Shown: positions 34,349 through 45,641 of the stretch, piece by piece
Layout: each line of letters starts with the position of its first letter
Numbering within the stretch: the first letter of the stretch is position 1
NCBI GenBank assembly: GCA_016707885.1
Contig: JADJGU010000001.1
Coordinates: forward strand, 1,305,501-1,369,500
Source: Sphingomonadales bacterium
GTDB taxonomy: Bacteria > Pseudomonadota > Alphaproteobacteria > Sphingomonadales > Sphingomonadaceae
Length of the DNA stretch: 64,000 nucleotides
Direction of reading: 5' to 3'
Notes under the pieces: model-generated
What the model saw: only the letters and a program-made list of their open reading frames with translations
What the model was told of the DNA's origin: nothing
The model's database searches: none
Made by a program: the position numbers and the translations under genes

Positions 34349-35383
34349 ATGGCAGTGATTTTGGGCCTTGAATCGAGTTGCGACGAAACCGCAGCCGCGC
34401 TGGTGCGTTCGGACCGCACGATATTGAGCCACGCACTGGCGGGGCAGGAGGATCACCACCGCGCCTTTGGCGGCGTGGTGCCGGAGATTGCCGCACGCGC
34501 GCATGCCGAATTGATGATCCCTCTGGTCGAAACCGCGCTCGCCGATGCCGGAATGACGTTGAGGGACGTTGATGCTATCGCCGCGACGGCTGGTCCCGGA
34601 TTGATTGGCGGCGTTATGGTCGGGCTGGTGACGGCGAAGGCGCTGGCGATGGCAGCGAACAAGCCATTGATTGCGGTCAATCATCTCGAAGGCCACGCGC
34701 TGTCGCCGCGGTTGATCGATCCTGATCTCGAATTTCCTTACCTTCTTCTCCTCGTTTCGGGCGGACATTGCCAGTTGCTCCGGGTCAATGGCGTTGGCGA
34801 TTATGACCGGCTGGCGACCACCATCGACGATGCGGTGGGAGAGGCGTTCGACAAGAGTGCGAAGATTTTGGGGCTCGGTTTTCCCGGCGGTCCTGCGGTC
34901 GAAAAGGCAGCCAAGCTGGGCGATGCCAAAGCCGTCCCGCTGCCAAGGCCGTTAAAGGGTGCGGACGAGCCACATTTCAGCTTTGCGGGCCTGAAAAGTG
35001 CGGTTTTGCGCGCGCATGAGGCAGGGACGCACAAACCCGAAGATATTGCCGCCTCCTTTCAACAGGCGGTGGTCGATTGCCTCGAAGACCGTCTCGAATA
35101 CAGCCTGTCGCGGATTGATCCGCTCGGCGCGCTCGTGGTGGCTGGCGGGGTGGCGGCCAATGATGCTATCCGTGCGATGCTGAAGCGCGTGGCCGAACGT
35201 TACGGTATGCGTTTCGTGGCACCGCCGCACTGGCTGTGCACCGACAATGGCGCGATGATAGCCTGGGCGGGGGCGGAGCGTTTTGCCGCTGGACTGACCG
35301 ACCCGCTCGACGTCGCCGCGCGCCCGCGCTGGCCGCTTGATCCGGATGCAGAGGCCGTGCGCGGCGCAGGAGTGAAGGCATGA
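34349..35383 (+). CDS. tsaD: tRNA threonylcarbamoyladenosine transferase TsaD
   Basis: Transfers the threonylcarbamoyl group to A37 of ANN-decoding tRNAs, with TsaB and TsaE. ASKHA fold with ILGLESSCDETAAALV, metal-binding AVNHLEGHALSPRL, LLVSGGHCQLLRV, DDAVGEAFDKSAKIL and VAGGVAANDAIR. 344 residues. ATG 34349 begins at the conserved MAVILGLESSCDET; an upstream start falls in the hemC promoter region. Stop overlaps the gpsA ATG. Confidence 0.97.
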   Translation: MAVILGLESSCDETAAALVRSDRTILSHALAGQEDHHRAFGGVVPEIAARAHAELMIPLVETALADAGMTLRDVDAIAATAGPGLIGGVMVGLVTAKALAMAANKPLIAVNHLEGHALSPRLIDPDLEFPYLLLLVSGGHCQLLRVNGVGDYDRLATTIDDAVGEAFDKSAKILGLGFPGGPAVEKAAKLGDAKAVPLPRPLKGADEPHFSFAGLKSAVLRAHEAGTHKPEDIAASFQQAVVDCLEDRLEYSLSRIDPLGALVVAGGVAANDAIRAMLKRVAERYGMRFVAPPHWLCTDNGAMIAWAGAERFAAGLTDPLDVAARPRWPLDPDAEAVRGAGVKA

Positions 35384-36365
35384 CAGGGCAACCCATCGGC
35401 ATTATCGGCGCAGGCGCATGGGGCACCGCGCTTGCCAGCGTGATGGCGCAGAATCACGAACAGGTGCTGCTCTGGGCGCTCGAGCCCGAGGTGGTCGCAG
35501 CGGTGAACGCGGGGAAGGGCAATCCTTTGTACCTTCCCGATCTCGCCTTGCCATCGCAAGTCCGCGCTACCAGTGACATGGCCGCGCTGGCCGATTGCTC
35601 GGCGCTGCTGCTGGTGACGCCGGCGCAGCATCTGCGCAAATCGCTCGGACAGCTGCCGCAAACCGATGCGCCGTTGCTGCTCTGCTCGAAAGGCATCGAG
35701 GCGGGCACGCAAATGCTGGTCTCCGAAATCGTTGCCGAACAGCGTCCCGATAACCCGCTCGCGGTGCTCTCCGGCCCCACCTTCGCGCATGAAGTGGCGG
35801 CGGGAAAGCCGACCGCGATCACGCTGGCTTGCGAGAGCGAGGCGATGGGCAAGCTGCTGATGCGGCTGGTCGCGACGCCCGCCTTCCGGCCATATTGGTC
35901 GGACGATGTCGTGGGGGCGGAGATTGGCGGCGCGGTGAAGAATGTGCTCGCCATCGGCTGCGGCGTTGTCGATGGCGCGGGCTGGGGCTGAATGCCCGGG
36001 CGGCGCTGATCGCGCGTGGCTTTGCCGAGATGCAGCGATATGGTCTGGCACGCGGCGCGCAGGCGGAAACGCTCGCCGGACTGTCGGGGCTGGGCGATCT
36101 GGTGCTGACCTGTTCTTCCGAAAATAGCCGCAATTTCTCCTTGGGCCGCGGGCTGGGGCAGGGCAGGGCAGCGGTCGAGTTGATGGCCGACCGGCGCACG
36201 GTCGCAGAAGGGGCGTTCACCGCGCCCGTCCTCCTCGAATCCGCGCAGGCGCTCGATGTCGAGATGCCAATCGTTGCGGCGGTCTGTGCTTTGCTCGATG
36301 GCAGTGCGAGTGTTGGCCAGGTGGTCGAAGCCCTGCTGTCGCGCCCGTTGAAGGCCGAAAGGTGA
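35380..36365 (+). pseudogene. gpsA: Glycerol-3-phosphate dehydrogenase [NAD(P)+], split by one-base deletion
   Basis: Makes glycerol 3-phosphate for phospholipid synthesis. The first frame gives IGIIGAGAWGTALASVM, LLLCSKGIEAGTQM, VLSGPTFAHEVAAGKP and GGAVKNVLAIGCGVVDGAG, then stops at 35991. The second frame continues without loss: LNARAALIARGFAEMQRYG, LSGLGDLVLTCSSENSRNF and AEGAFTAP. The span is 986 bases, one short of a multiple of three; a missing base near 35982 restores a 328-residue enzyme. Because this gene is normally essential, a sequencing error is the best explanation. Confidence 0.93.
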
Positions 36366-36400
36366 CAAGGCGTCGCCATTGCCCTACCATCCAATTTCAC

Positions 36401-36484
36401 ACCGTAGTCCTGAGCCTGTCGAAGGACGCTTTTCAGCCTTGGCGCGTCCATTGAGCCGCCCTTCGACAGGCTCAGGGCTACGGT
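36401..36484. repeat. REP/BIME-like inverted repeat, copy 1
   Basis: Two 28-base arms (36401-36428 and 36457-36484) pair with two mismatches across a 28-base spacer. Each arm contains CCTGAGCCTGTCGAAGG or its complement. The related pair at 56459-56548 shows it is a dispersed family. It lies between gpsA and the flippase gene. Confidence 0.85.
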
Positions 36485-36521
36485 CAAATATAGACTGCAG
36501 TTTCCGCAAACGGAGGGGTGT

Positions 36522-38005
36522 TTGACGGCAACCGTGCCTGAACAGAACGAAGCCGATCTGAAGGCGCTTGCCAAGGGCGGGCGGACCAATGTGTTCGGCT
36601 TTGTCCTGCGGCTGCTGGCGCGCTTGCCCTTCCTGTTCATCGCGGGGCGCCTTTACGGGCCGGAGGTGCTGGGGCGTTTCGCCTATGCGATATTGATCGT
36701 CGAATTTGTCGCCCAACTGGCGACGCTGGGGTTGCGGCGCGGGCTGGCCGAGGCGCTGTCGAAACAGGACCGGCCCGACACCCATGTCGTTGGTGACGCG
36801 ATGCTGGTCGCGACCTTTGCCTCGGCGTTGGGTGCCGCGGTGCTGATCGCGCTGCCGCAACTGATGTTCCCCAACAGCCCGCTGAACGGGCTCGACCGCT
36901 ATTTGCCGCTGACGATTTTCGCGATTGTCTGGACGGATATTGCGCTTGCCGCGCTCGCTTACCGCTTCGACGTCGCCTCGACGGTGCGGGCAAGGGCGAT
37001 TGTCGAGCCGTGGACGATCAGCATCGCGGCGGGCGCGCTGTTCTTTTATTCGGCGCGCGATGGCCTGATCCTTTCCTATGTCGCCTCGATCCTCGCCGCG
37101 ATGCTGGCGGCGATCTGGCCGCTCGGCGCAGCTATGGGACGCCGCAGGGCTGGCGACCGCGCCCGGTAGAGCTGTATCGCCTCGCGCGCCGCAACCTGCC
37201 TCTCGCTGCCGCTGACGCCGCCGAATGGGGCAGTCGCCGGCTCGATCTTGCCATCCTCGGCCTCTTCGCCAGCCCTGCCGTGGTCGGCATCTATTATGTC
37301 GCGCAACAGGTCGCGAGCCTGCCGCAGAAACTGAAATCGAGTTTCGACCCGATCCTCGGCCCCGTCATCACCCGCAATCTGCAGGCGAAAAATTATGGGG
37401 AGATTGCGCGGCAGGTCGGGCAGGTCGGTTTCTGGATCATCGCCGCGCAAGTCGGCATCGCGCTCGCGCTCGGTATCCCGGGTGAGGCGGTGATGGGGCT
37501 GGTCGGGCCTGAATTTGTCGGCGGCACCGCGGCAATGGCCTTCCTGCTCGCAGCAGAGGTGGCGGCAGCGACTGCCGTCGTCAGCGAAAGCGCGCTCGTC
37601 TATATGGCGCGGCACCGCAACCTCATATTGTCGCTCGCCATGCTGGCGCTGCAGGTGGTGCTCAGCCTGATCCTGATCGAGATGGTACCGATGCTGCCGT
37701 TGAAGCCCGAATATCGCGGGTTGGCGCAGGCCGCCGCAGTTGCCGCCGCGCTGATGCTTGCGCTTGGCTTTGCCTCGGTTGCCAAGGCGATTTTGCTCGC
37801 CAAGCTGTTGGGCGAGCCACTCTCCATCTGGCGCTGGACCCTGCTGCCCGCGGTCGCCGCCGCGATCCTGATCGGCGTGGGCGCCACCCGCCTGCCCGAA
37901 TGGGCCGAACTCGCGCTGGGCATCCCGGCGATTTTGGGCGTGTATCTGTGGGTAATCTGGCGCTGGGGTTTCGGGCCGGAGGATCGGGTGCTGTTCAAGC
38001 GGTAG
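36522..38005 (+). pseudogene. MATE/Wzx-type flippase, split by one-base deletion
   Basis: Polysaccharide flippase-like membrane protein, about 494 residues when repaired. The first frame has FVLRLLARLPFLFIAGRLYG and LGLRRGLAEALSKQ; it fails after IWPLGA at about 37125. The second frame resumes as RSYGTPQGWRPRPVELYRLA and continues through GIYYVAQQVASLPQKLKSSF and ITRNLQAKNYGEIARQVGQ. Total span 1484 bases, one short of a multiple of three. The TTG start at 36522 follows GGAGGGG. Probably a sequencing error; function in surface-polysaccharide export is inferred from the fold and the nearby acyltransferase. Confidence 0.85.
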
Positions 38006-38009
38006 CGTG

Positions 38010-39758
38010 CTACATGCCGTAATGCAGGGCGAGCAGTGTCGAGAGAGTCACCACCATCAATACCACAAGCGGCACCCCGGTGCGGACATAATCACCAAAT
38101 TTATAGTCACCTTCGGACATGATCATCATATTGGTCTGGTAGGCGACCGGGGTGGCGTAGCAGAGGTTGCAACCAAACAGAACCGCCAGCACCAGCGGCT
38201 CTGGCGGCAGGCTAAGCCCTTGGGCAAGGCTATAGGCGATGGGTGTGCCAACCGCGGCTGCTGTTGCGTTCGAAGCAAAATTGGTGAGCAAGGTCACGAA
38301 TAGCATGATCGCTGCCAAAACCCCGGCGGGCGGCAGATATTGCAGGCCCGAAGCGAGCAGGCTGCCCAGCCAAGCCGCAGCACCCGACACCAGCACCAGC
38401 TTGCCCAATGCCAGACTGGAGGCAACAAGCACAATCACTTGGGCCGAAAGCGCTCTGCCCACCCGTTCGAATTTGACGCAGCCAGACAGGAACATCAGAA
38501 CCGCGCCGCCCAGTGCTGAAATAGCAATCGGCATCAGCCCGAAGCTGGCAAGCGCAACGGCGCCGACCATGATCGCCAACGCCAGCATTGCCTTGCTTGA
38601 TCTGGGCTTGTCCCGCCCGCCTTCGACCATCAGCAGACCTGCATCCTGCGCAAAACCCTGCAACGCGCCGTGTGTCCCGAGCGCCAACAAAAGGTCGCCG
38701 TCGCGCATTGGTGCATCGGCGCTATCGGTGCGGGTTTCGCCAATCAGGCGCCGAGCATGATGCACACCCAAAATCGCCACGCCTTCGATTCCTGCTGTCT
38801 GCAGCGTTCGGCCGATCAGCCGTGAATCGGGCGTGATGGCCAATTCAACCAGCATCAGGTCTTGGGCGGCAGTCGCGGCCTCGTGCTGCATCCGCGATAG
38901 TAGCCAGACCGGGGCGAGCGCGCCACCGGTTAACCGTTCGGCTTCTTCAAGGCCGTCTTGCGAACCGTACAGCGTCAATCGCGTGTCAGTGTCAATCGGC
39001 CCGGCGTGCCGCCCCGAAAAACTCACCCCGTTGGGCAACATTTTACCCAGCTGTTCCATAGTCTTGCCCAACGAAGGCGAACCTGCGGCGAAACGCAGGG
39101 TGGCATAAAAAGGACGCGGGCTATGTCCGTCCGCAACTGAATTGTCGCGCAACAGACGCGGCATCACCAGCCAGATATAGGGCAGCGCCACAATCGCCGC
39201 ACCCAGTACGATCGGAGTGAAGTGGAACACGCCGATCGGAGGCATGCCCAAATCGGTCGCTATGGAAACAACCAGCAGGTTGGTAGAGGTGCCGATGGTG
39301 GTCGCCATTCCGCCGATCAGGATGGCACTGTTCACCGGTATCAGCGTTTTTGACGCCGGCATTCCGCCCTTTGTCGCGAGCTGGACGAGAATGGGGAGCA
39401 GCAGCACCAGCACCGGGGTATCATTTATGATCATGCTGAAGCCGAAGGCCGCGAGCAATGTCACCAGCAGCCCCAATTGCCGGTTGAGCAACCAGATTCG
39501 GCGCAGTGCCCGCGCCGCCGGATCGAGCGCCCCGGTGACCACCAGACCCCGCCCCATGATCATTAGCGCGCAAATGGTTACCAGCGCATGATGCCCGAAG
39601 CCTTCGAAGGCGAGCACCAGCCCGTCGCGCGCGGTGCCGCCGGGCAGAGGGAAGAAATACAGCCCCAGAGCAATTGCGCCAATGGTGAGAAGCGAGATGA
39701 TCTCCACCGCCAGTTTGCCCCGGGCAAAGCCATAGAACATCGCAAAGGCCAGCAGCAT
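38010..39758 (-). CDS. SLC13/ArsB-type transporter with TrkA-C domain
   Basis: About 582 residues: hydrophobic transporter halves around a soluble central part. First half has FSMIINDTPVLVLLLPIL and MATTIGTSTNLLVVSIA, the usual SLC13 hairpin signatures; the middle (about 210-370) contains a TrkA_C-like regulatory stretch (ITPDSRLIGRTLQTAGIEG, DGDLLLALG); the second half ends with LTNFASNATAAAVGTPIAYS and ATPVAYQTNMMIMSEGDYK. Substrate likely an anion, unknown. ATG 39758 is used, but the true N-terminus may be slightly upstream, where no good start codon is visible. Confidence 0.85.
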   Translation of the reverse strand: MLLAFAMFYGFARGKLAVEIISLLTIGAIALGLYFFPLPGGTARDGLVLAFEGFGHHALVTICALMIMGRGLVVTGALDPAARALRRIWLLNRQLGLLVTLLAAFGFSMIINDTPVLVLLLPILVQLATKGGMPASKTLIPVNSAILIGGMATTIGTSTNLLVVSIATDLGMPPIGVFHFTPIVLGAAIVALPYIWLVMPRLLRDNSVADGHSPRPFYATLRFAAGSPSLGKTMEQLGKMLPNGVSFSGRHAGPIDTDTRLTLYGSQDGLEEAERLTGGALAPVWLLSRMQHEAATAAQDLMLVELAITPDSRLIGRTLQTAGIEGVAILGVHHARRLIGETRTDSADAPMRDGDLLLALGTHGALQGFAQDAGLLMVEGGRDKPRSSKAMLALAIMVGAVALASFGLMPIAISALGGAVLMFLSGCVKFERVGRALSAQVIVLVASSLALGKLVLVSGAAAWLGSLLASGLQYLPPAGVLAAIMLFVTLLTNFASNATAAAVGTPIAYSLAQGLSLPPEPLVLAVLFGCNLCYATPVAYQTNMMIMSEGDYKFGDYVRTGVPLVVLMVVTLSTLLALHYGM

Positions 39759-39939
39759 TGCGGCCGCGGCGTGGGGCTTGGCAGGCCAGTCATGCCCGCA
39801 AGCATGGCCAAGCGCGCGCGCAAAGGCAAGTTTTGGCGGCGCCCGAGCCCCGTAAATTGCAGTTCCGAATGAAGAGTTTAACTTTTCCCCGCCAGCGATT
39901 ACTATCCGGATCCACGATTGGACGACGGAGAAGCGGCAG

Positions 39940-41286
39940 TTGGCAAACGATAGCGATAGCAAGCGAACCTTGTGGAGCCGCGCGAGTGAAATGGCGGAAA
40001 AGGCCCCGCCCGAACGCAACCGCTATGTCGATTTCCTGCGCGCGCTCTCGATCCTTGCGGTCGTCATCGGCCATTGGCTGGTTGCGGCGCCCTATATGCA
40101 GGATGGCGCGGTTGTCGGCGGGCATCTGCTGGGCATCATCCCGTGGACGCAGTGGCTGACCTGGGGCTTTCAGGTGATGCCGCTCTTCTTCCTCGTCGGC
40201 GGCTTTTCCAACGGGATGAGCTGGGCGGCGACCCAGCGGAAAGGCGGTCATTATGCCGACTGGTTCGGCAGCCGGGTGCAGCGGCTGATCAATCCCGTCC
40301 TGCCGCTGTTCCTGATCTGGACGCTGTTCGCCGCATTCGGCACCGCGCTGGGCGTGGAGCGCGGGATTGTGAAAATGGCGGCGCAACTGGCACTGGTGCC
40401 GGTGTGGTTCCTCTCGGTCTATCTGATGGTCTCCGCACTGGTACCGCTGACCTGGAACCTGTGGCAGCGTTTCGGCTTTGGCTCTTTCTGGGGCTTTGTC
40501 GCGGGCGCGATTGCCGTTGATGTGTTGAGTATCCATTTCGATGTGCCCTATATCAATTTCGCCAACTTCCTCTTCGTCTGGCTGGGCGTGCACCAGCTGG
40601 GCTATGCCTGGGGCGCGGGGCGCATCCGCAATCCCTGGGTCTGGGCGGTGTTCGGCACAATTGCGCTGGAAATGCTCGTCTATTTCGGCCCCTATCCGGT
40701 GGCGATGATCGGCGTTCCGGGCAGCGAGCTGAGCAACTCCATGCCGCCCACGCTCGCGCTCTTTGCGCTGGGCGTGGCGCAGGCGGGTCTGGCGCTGGCG
40801 CTGGAAAAGGCCGGGCGGCGTATGCTGGATAATATGGCGCTGTGGACTGCAACCGTCCTCCTCAACGGCATGATCATGACGGTCTATCTCTGGCACCTGA
40901 CCGCGTTTGTCTTTGTGATGGTCGCCGCGTGGTTGCTGGGCGGGATTGGCCTGCACAGCGCGCCCGGCAGCGGCGCATGGTGGCTGACCCGCCCGATCTG
41001 GTTTGCGCTGTACATCGCGATGCTGCTCCCCCTGATCGCGCTCTTCGCCCGGTTCGAGGCAGCGCGCGGCATGCCCGAACGCGAAGCCCCCGTGCCGCAC
41101 TGGCGGCTGGTCACCGGCCTGATCCTGACCTGCGCGGGGCTGGCCTTCACTGCCGCGATCAGCATTGCGAGCCCCGAGGGTGTGACGGGCGTGCGCCTGT
41201 GGGTCGTGGCGCTGCCCTTTGTAGGAGCAGCCCTGATCGGCTTTGGCCCGGTTCGGGATTTTTCGAAGCGGGTGAGTGGGTCGTGA
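39940..41286 (+). CDS. Acyltransferase 3 (OafA/YrhL-like) membrane protein
   Basis: 448 residues with about ten helices. The N-terminal NRYVDFLRALSILAVVIGHW and FFLVGGFSNGMSWAA boxes are those of the acyltransferase 3 family, with the catalytic-type histidine in VVIGHW. Members O-acetylate or otherwise acylate sugars and lipids; the target is unknown, though a surface-polysaccharide flippase is two genes away. The TTG at 39940 is the likely start; GGAG lies about 11 bases upstream. Divergent from the SLC13 transporter. Confidence 0.88.
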   Translation: MANDSDSKRTLWSRASEMAEKAPPERNRYVDFLRALSILAVVIGHWLVAAPYMQDGAVVGGHLLGIIPWTQWLTWGFQVMPLFFLVGGFSNGMSWAATQRKGGHYADWFGSRVQRLINPVLPLFLIWTLFAAFGTALGVERGIVKMAAQLALVPVWFLSVYLMVSALVPLTWNLWQRFGFGSFWGFVAGAIAVDVLSIHFDVPYINFANFLFVWLGVHQLGYAWGAGRIRNPWVWAVFGTIALEMLVYFGPYPVAMIGVPGSELSNSMPPTLALFALGVAQAGLALALEKAGRRMLDNMALWTATVLLNGMIMTVYLWHLTAFVFVMVAAWLLGGIGLHSAPGSGAWWLTRPIWFALYIAMLLPLIALFARFEAARGMPEREAPVPHWRLVTGLILTCAGLAFTAAISIASPEGVTGVRLWVVALPFVGAALIGFGPVRDFSKRVSGS

Positions 41287-41689
41287 AAAGCGGCGCCAAC
41301 CGGGCTTAAGGTTACAAAATACACCGGTAAGGGGTGGGTCGGGTGTAACCTTTGTGGGTTTAGCGGAGGCGGTGGTGCGTGCGGGGAGCGCCGAATTTTT
41401 GGTTCACGCAAAGGCGTAAAGCCGCGGAGAAGAGCGTGCGCGGAGCGCATTTCAAATCTTGAAACCCCAGCATTTCTCAGAAAGTAGAGGCGAAAGTGGG
41501 GCCTATCCCTAGACCTCCTTTGTGTCTTCGCGTCTTTGCGTGAAATATAATCGCACGACCACACCCCAAAGCGCAAAGCCCGCGAGGCAGAACGAAATCG
41601 AAGAGTGCAACCAGCCTGTTCCATCCGAAAGTCTGGAGCAGGTTTTGGCGATGTAGGACAGCAAAATTGATGGGCGGTTGGAATATAGA
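41287..41689. other. Gap of about 400 bases without a gene
   Basis: No coding sequence supported. Contains an imperfect inverted repeat (41403-41544, listed separately). Marks the border between the GC-rich acyltransferase gene and the AT-richer island to the right. Confidence 0.6.
41403..41544. repeat. MITE-like imperfect palindrome
   Basis: Outer arms TTCACGCAAAG (41403-41413) and CTTTGCGTGAA (41534-41544) match perfectly, and pairing continues imperfectly inward (GCGTAAAGCCGCGGAGAAG with its partner CTTTGTGTCTTCGCG). Related in sequence to the inner part of the element at 54990-55170. Confidence 0.6.
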
Positions 41690-41983
41690 TCAGTTTGAAA
41701 GATAGGCGCCAAGTAGCACGCCGAGCAGTCCGACCGCGCCTGAAATGATGGTTGTGATGATGGCTAAACTAAGGGTTTGATTGGCACTTCGTCTCTCGGA
41801 TTCAACTTGCGCAAGTGTGATGGCCTGCCGCGTTGCCGGAGAGGTTGTCTGAAGCGTGTCGCGAGCAACTAGATAGTAGTGGAGCTCATGGGTGGGCACT
41901 TTTTTCATTCTTTTGAGTGCGATTTTTACACTTTCGCTGTCGGCTAGAGTTGTACTTTCAGCGATTTTCTGAATCTCCATCAT
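41690..41983 (-). CDS. Small protein with C-terminal membrane helix, unknown
   Basis: 97 residues. Polar, probably helical N-terminal 70 residues and one C-terminal membrane segment (SLAIITTIISGAVGLLGVLL). I do not recognise the family. It lies 49 bases downstream of the 260-residue gene on the same strand and shares its lower GC content, so it is probably the last gene of a three-gene island. A small tail-anchored protein in such a place could be an effector or partner; this is only an idea from layout. Confidence 0.6.
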   Translation of the reverse strand: MMEIQKIAESTTLADSESVKIALKRMKKVPTHELHYYLVARDTLQTTSPATRQAITLAQVESERRSANQTLSLAIITTIISGAVGLLGVLLGAYLSN

Positions 41984-42032
41984 CTAGCCATCTGCTCCTT
42001 GTGCTTCTTGGTTCGCTTGGCGCGTAATCGGA

Positions 42033-42815
42033 TCATAGAAAACTGGCTTGCGGTGAGTCGTCCAGCCGGATGACGCCGATGATCATCCACTGCCAATTGC
42101 GTTGCCCATGGGTTCCCATGGCGAACGCCATTCCACGAGCCGGATATTCCTCTCCGAACACTCTTTTCATCTCGCTCAGAGCCTTTTCTTCACCGTAGCC
42201 TTCACGCCAATTTAGGAATGTCTGCTCTGTTTCCCAATCATGACATCGTTGGTCGTGAGCTCCCTGGCCATCGGTGTATTTGTAGTAGAATTCATAGGGT
42301 GCGACTTCCCTAGGGACTATATCAGTCGTTCCAAAAAAATCTGGCGACCGGCGGATCGCATCGTATGCCCGTCGCACTTTTTCTATTTCTGCAGCATCCC
42401 TGCGCTTTATGTAAAACTGGGGATTTTGCGGTCTGATAAGAGCCAGACTTTTACCGTTTTTGTATTGCTGATCCGTGTTATCAACCTCTGCTAGCTTCAG
42501 AAAGCGCTCACGTTCATTGCGCTTCAGCTTGCCCACAATTTTGACCTTGGACTGATCGAGGATACGCTTCGACTCAACGCGGCGATCCTTAGCGACTTCA
42601 GGCAATCGCCAACCAAATTCGATCTCATCCCAGCGACCAAACCGTTGATCCGGGCGCAGTTCCTGAAAATTTACGGGGTAAATCCGATGCCAACGGCCGT
42701 AAGCGTCAATCGCCGCGACACAAACAGTTTCACCGTGACCTTCGCTTGCTTGTGGAACTGCCTTTACCAAGACAACCGCACGAGAGGTGCCTGATTTAGA
42801 CGGCGGCGACTCCAT
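42033..42815 (-). CDS. Unknown 260-residue protein, partner of DUF488
   Basis: Soluble protein with no family I recognise. Features: an N-terminal beta-rich part (AVVLVKAVPQASEGHGETVC, AAIDAYGRWHRIYPVNFQEL, RWDEIEFGWRLP), a charged centre with many Lys/Arg/Glu (KRNERERFLKLAEVD), aromatic-rich YEFYYKYTDG, a Cys/His spot QRCHDWETEQTF, and a C-terminal strand WQWMIIGVIRLDD. The N-terminal part reads like a small barrel or nucleic-acid-binding fold. Its start overlaps the 3' end of the DUF488 gene by 20 bases, so the two are co-transcribed. Confidence 0.75.
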   Translation of the reverse strand: MESPPSKSGTSRAVVLVKAVPQASEGHGETVCVAAIDAYGRWHRIYPVNFQELRPDQRFGRWDEIEFGWRLPEVAKDRRVESKRILDQSKVKIVGKLKRNERERFLKLAEVDNTDQQYKNGKSLALIRPQNPQFYIKRRDAAEIEKVRRAYDAIRRSPDFFGTTDIVPREVAPYEFYYKYTDGQGAHDQRCHDWETEQTFLNWREGYGEEKALSEMKRVFGEEYPARGMAFAMGTHGQRNWQWMIIGVIRLDDSPQASFL

Positions 42816-43287
42816 GGCTCATAGAAGCCCTGAATTTTCGAGCATCTTTTCTTACCCCCGCGTGCTTTACTTCTATGTTTGTTAGTCGCCTTATCTCATC
42901 TGCAACTATAGACCGATGACAATCTTTATGGTCGCGTTCATAACAAAGCAATACTATTGTTTCGCTAAGGGCAATGTCTTTAACTTCCTCTAGAGCGTTT
43001 TGTGCCGCTTCTGTAACCATACGTGCGTTGAATACTTCGAGAAATTTTTGTCGATCACCTGAACGCATCGCCTCTCTGCCTTCCTTTGGGTCGCCGAGAG
43101 CCTTGAAGTGAGAGTACGTGATGCCAGAGTCGCTCAGGTGTGCGCTCAGAATATTCTTTGAGAAATCGCGCCGTCGAGATGCAGGCAAGTCGCGGATATC
43201 TACAACCCGATCAACGCCTAGGATATCGAGCGTTTCCAAAAAATCGCCAATGTCCGCGCCTTCGTATCCGATAGTGAACATCTTCAT
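42796..43287 (-). CDS. DUF488 family protein
   Basis: 163 residues with the DUF488 pattern: FTIGYEGADIGDFLETL at the start, VDRVVDIRDLPASRRRDFS, GITYSHFKALGDPKEG and the late motif IVLLCYERDHKDCHRSIVA with its Cys...Cys-His-Arg residues. DUF488 proteins are widespread, often in accessory regions, and their biochemical activity is not established to my knowledge. It is the first gene of the AT-richer island next to uvrB, transcribed divergently from it across 165 bases. Confidence 0.85.
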   Translation of the reverse strand: MKMFTIGYEGADIGDFLETLDILGVDRVVDIRDLPASRRRDFSKNILSAHLSDSGITYSHFKALGDPKEGREAMRSGDRQKFLEVFNARMVTEAAQNALEEVKDIALSETIVLLCYERDHKDCHRSIVADEIRRLTNIEVKHAGVRKDARKFRASMSHGVAAV

Positions 43288-43452
43288 GGCCTATTTCCTC
43301 ATTTTTGCCCCCCATATATTGATCGGCTTGGTTAACAAAATCACAATATGCAGGCCGACGTCGAATTCAGCCGACCGTTGCAAAAATGAATCACCGCTCG
43401 TTACCTCGCCATCCCCCTTGCCCGCACCCCCAAAACAGCACATATAGCGAAC

Positions 43453-45639
<2,187 letters not shown>

Positions 45640-45641
45640 GC

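Noticed and set aside
39790..41100. About 430-codon frame antisense to the acyltransferase gene
   Set aside because: Rich in Arg/His/Gln with no motif; acyltransferase 3 motifs are on the plus strand.
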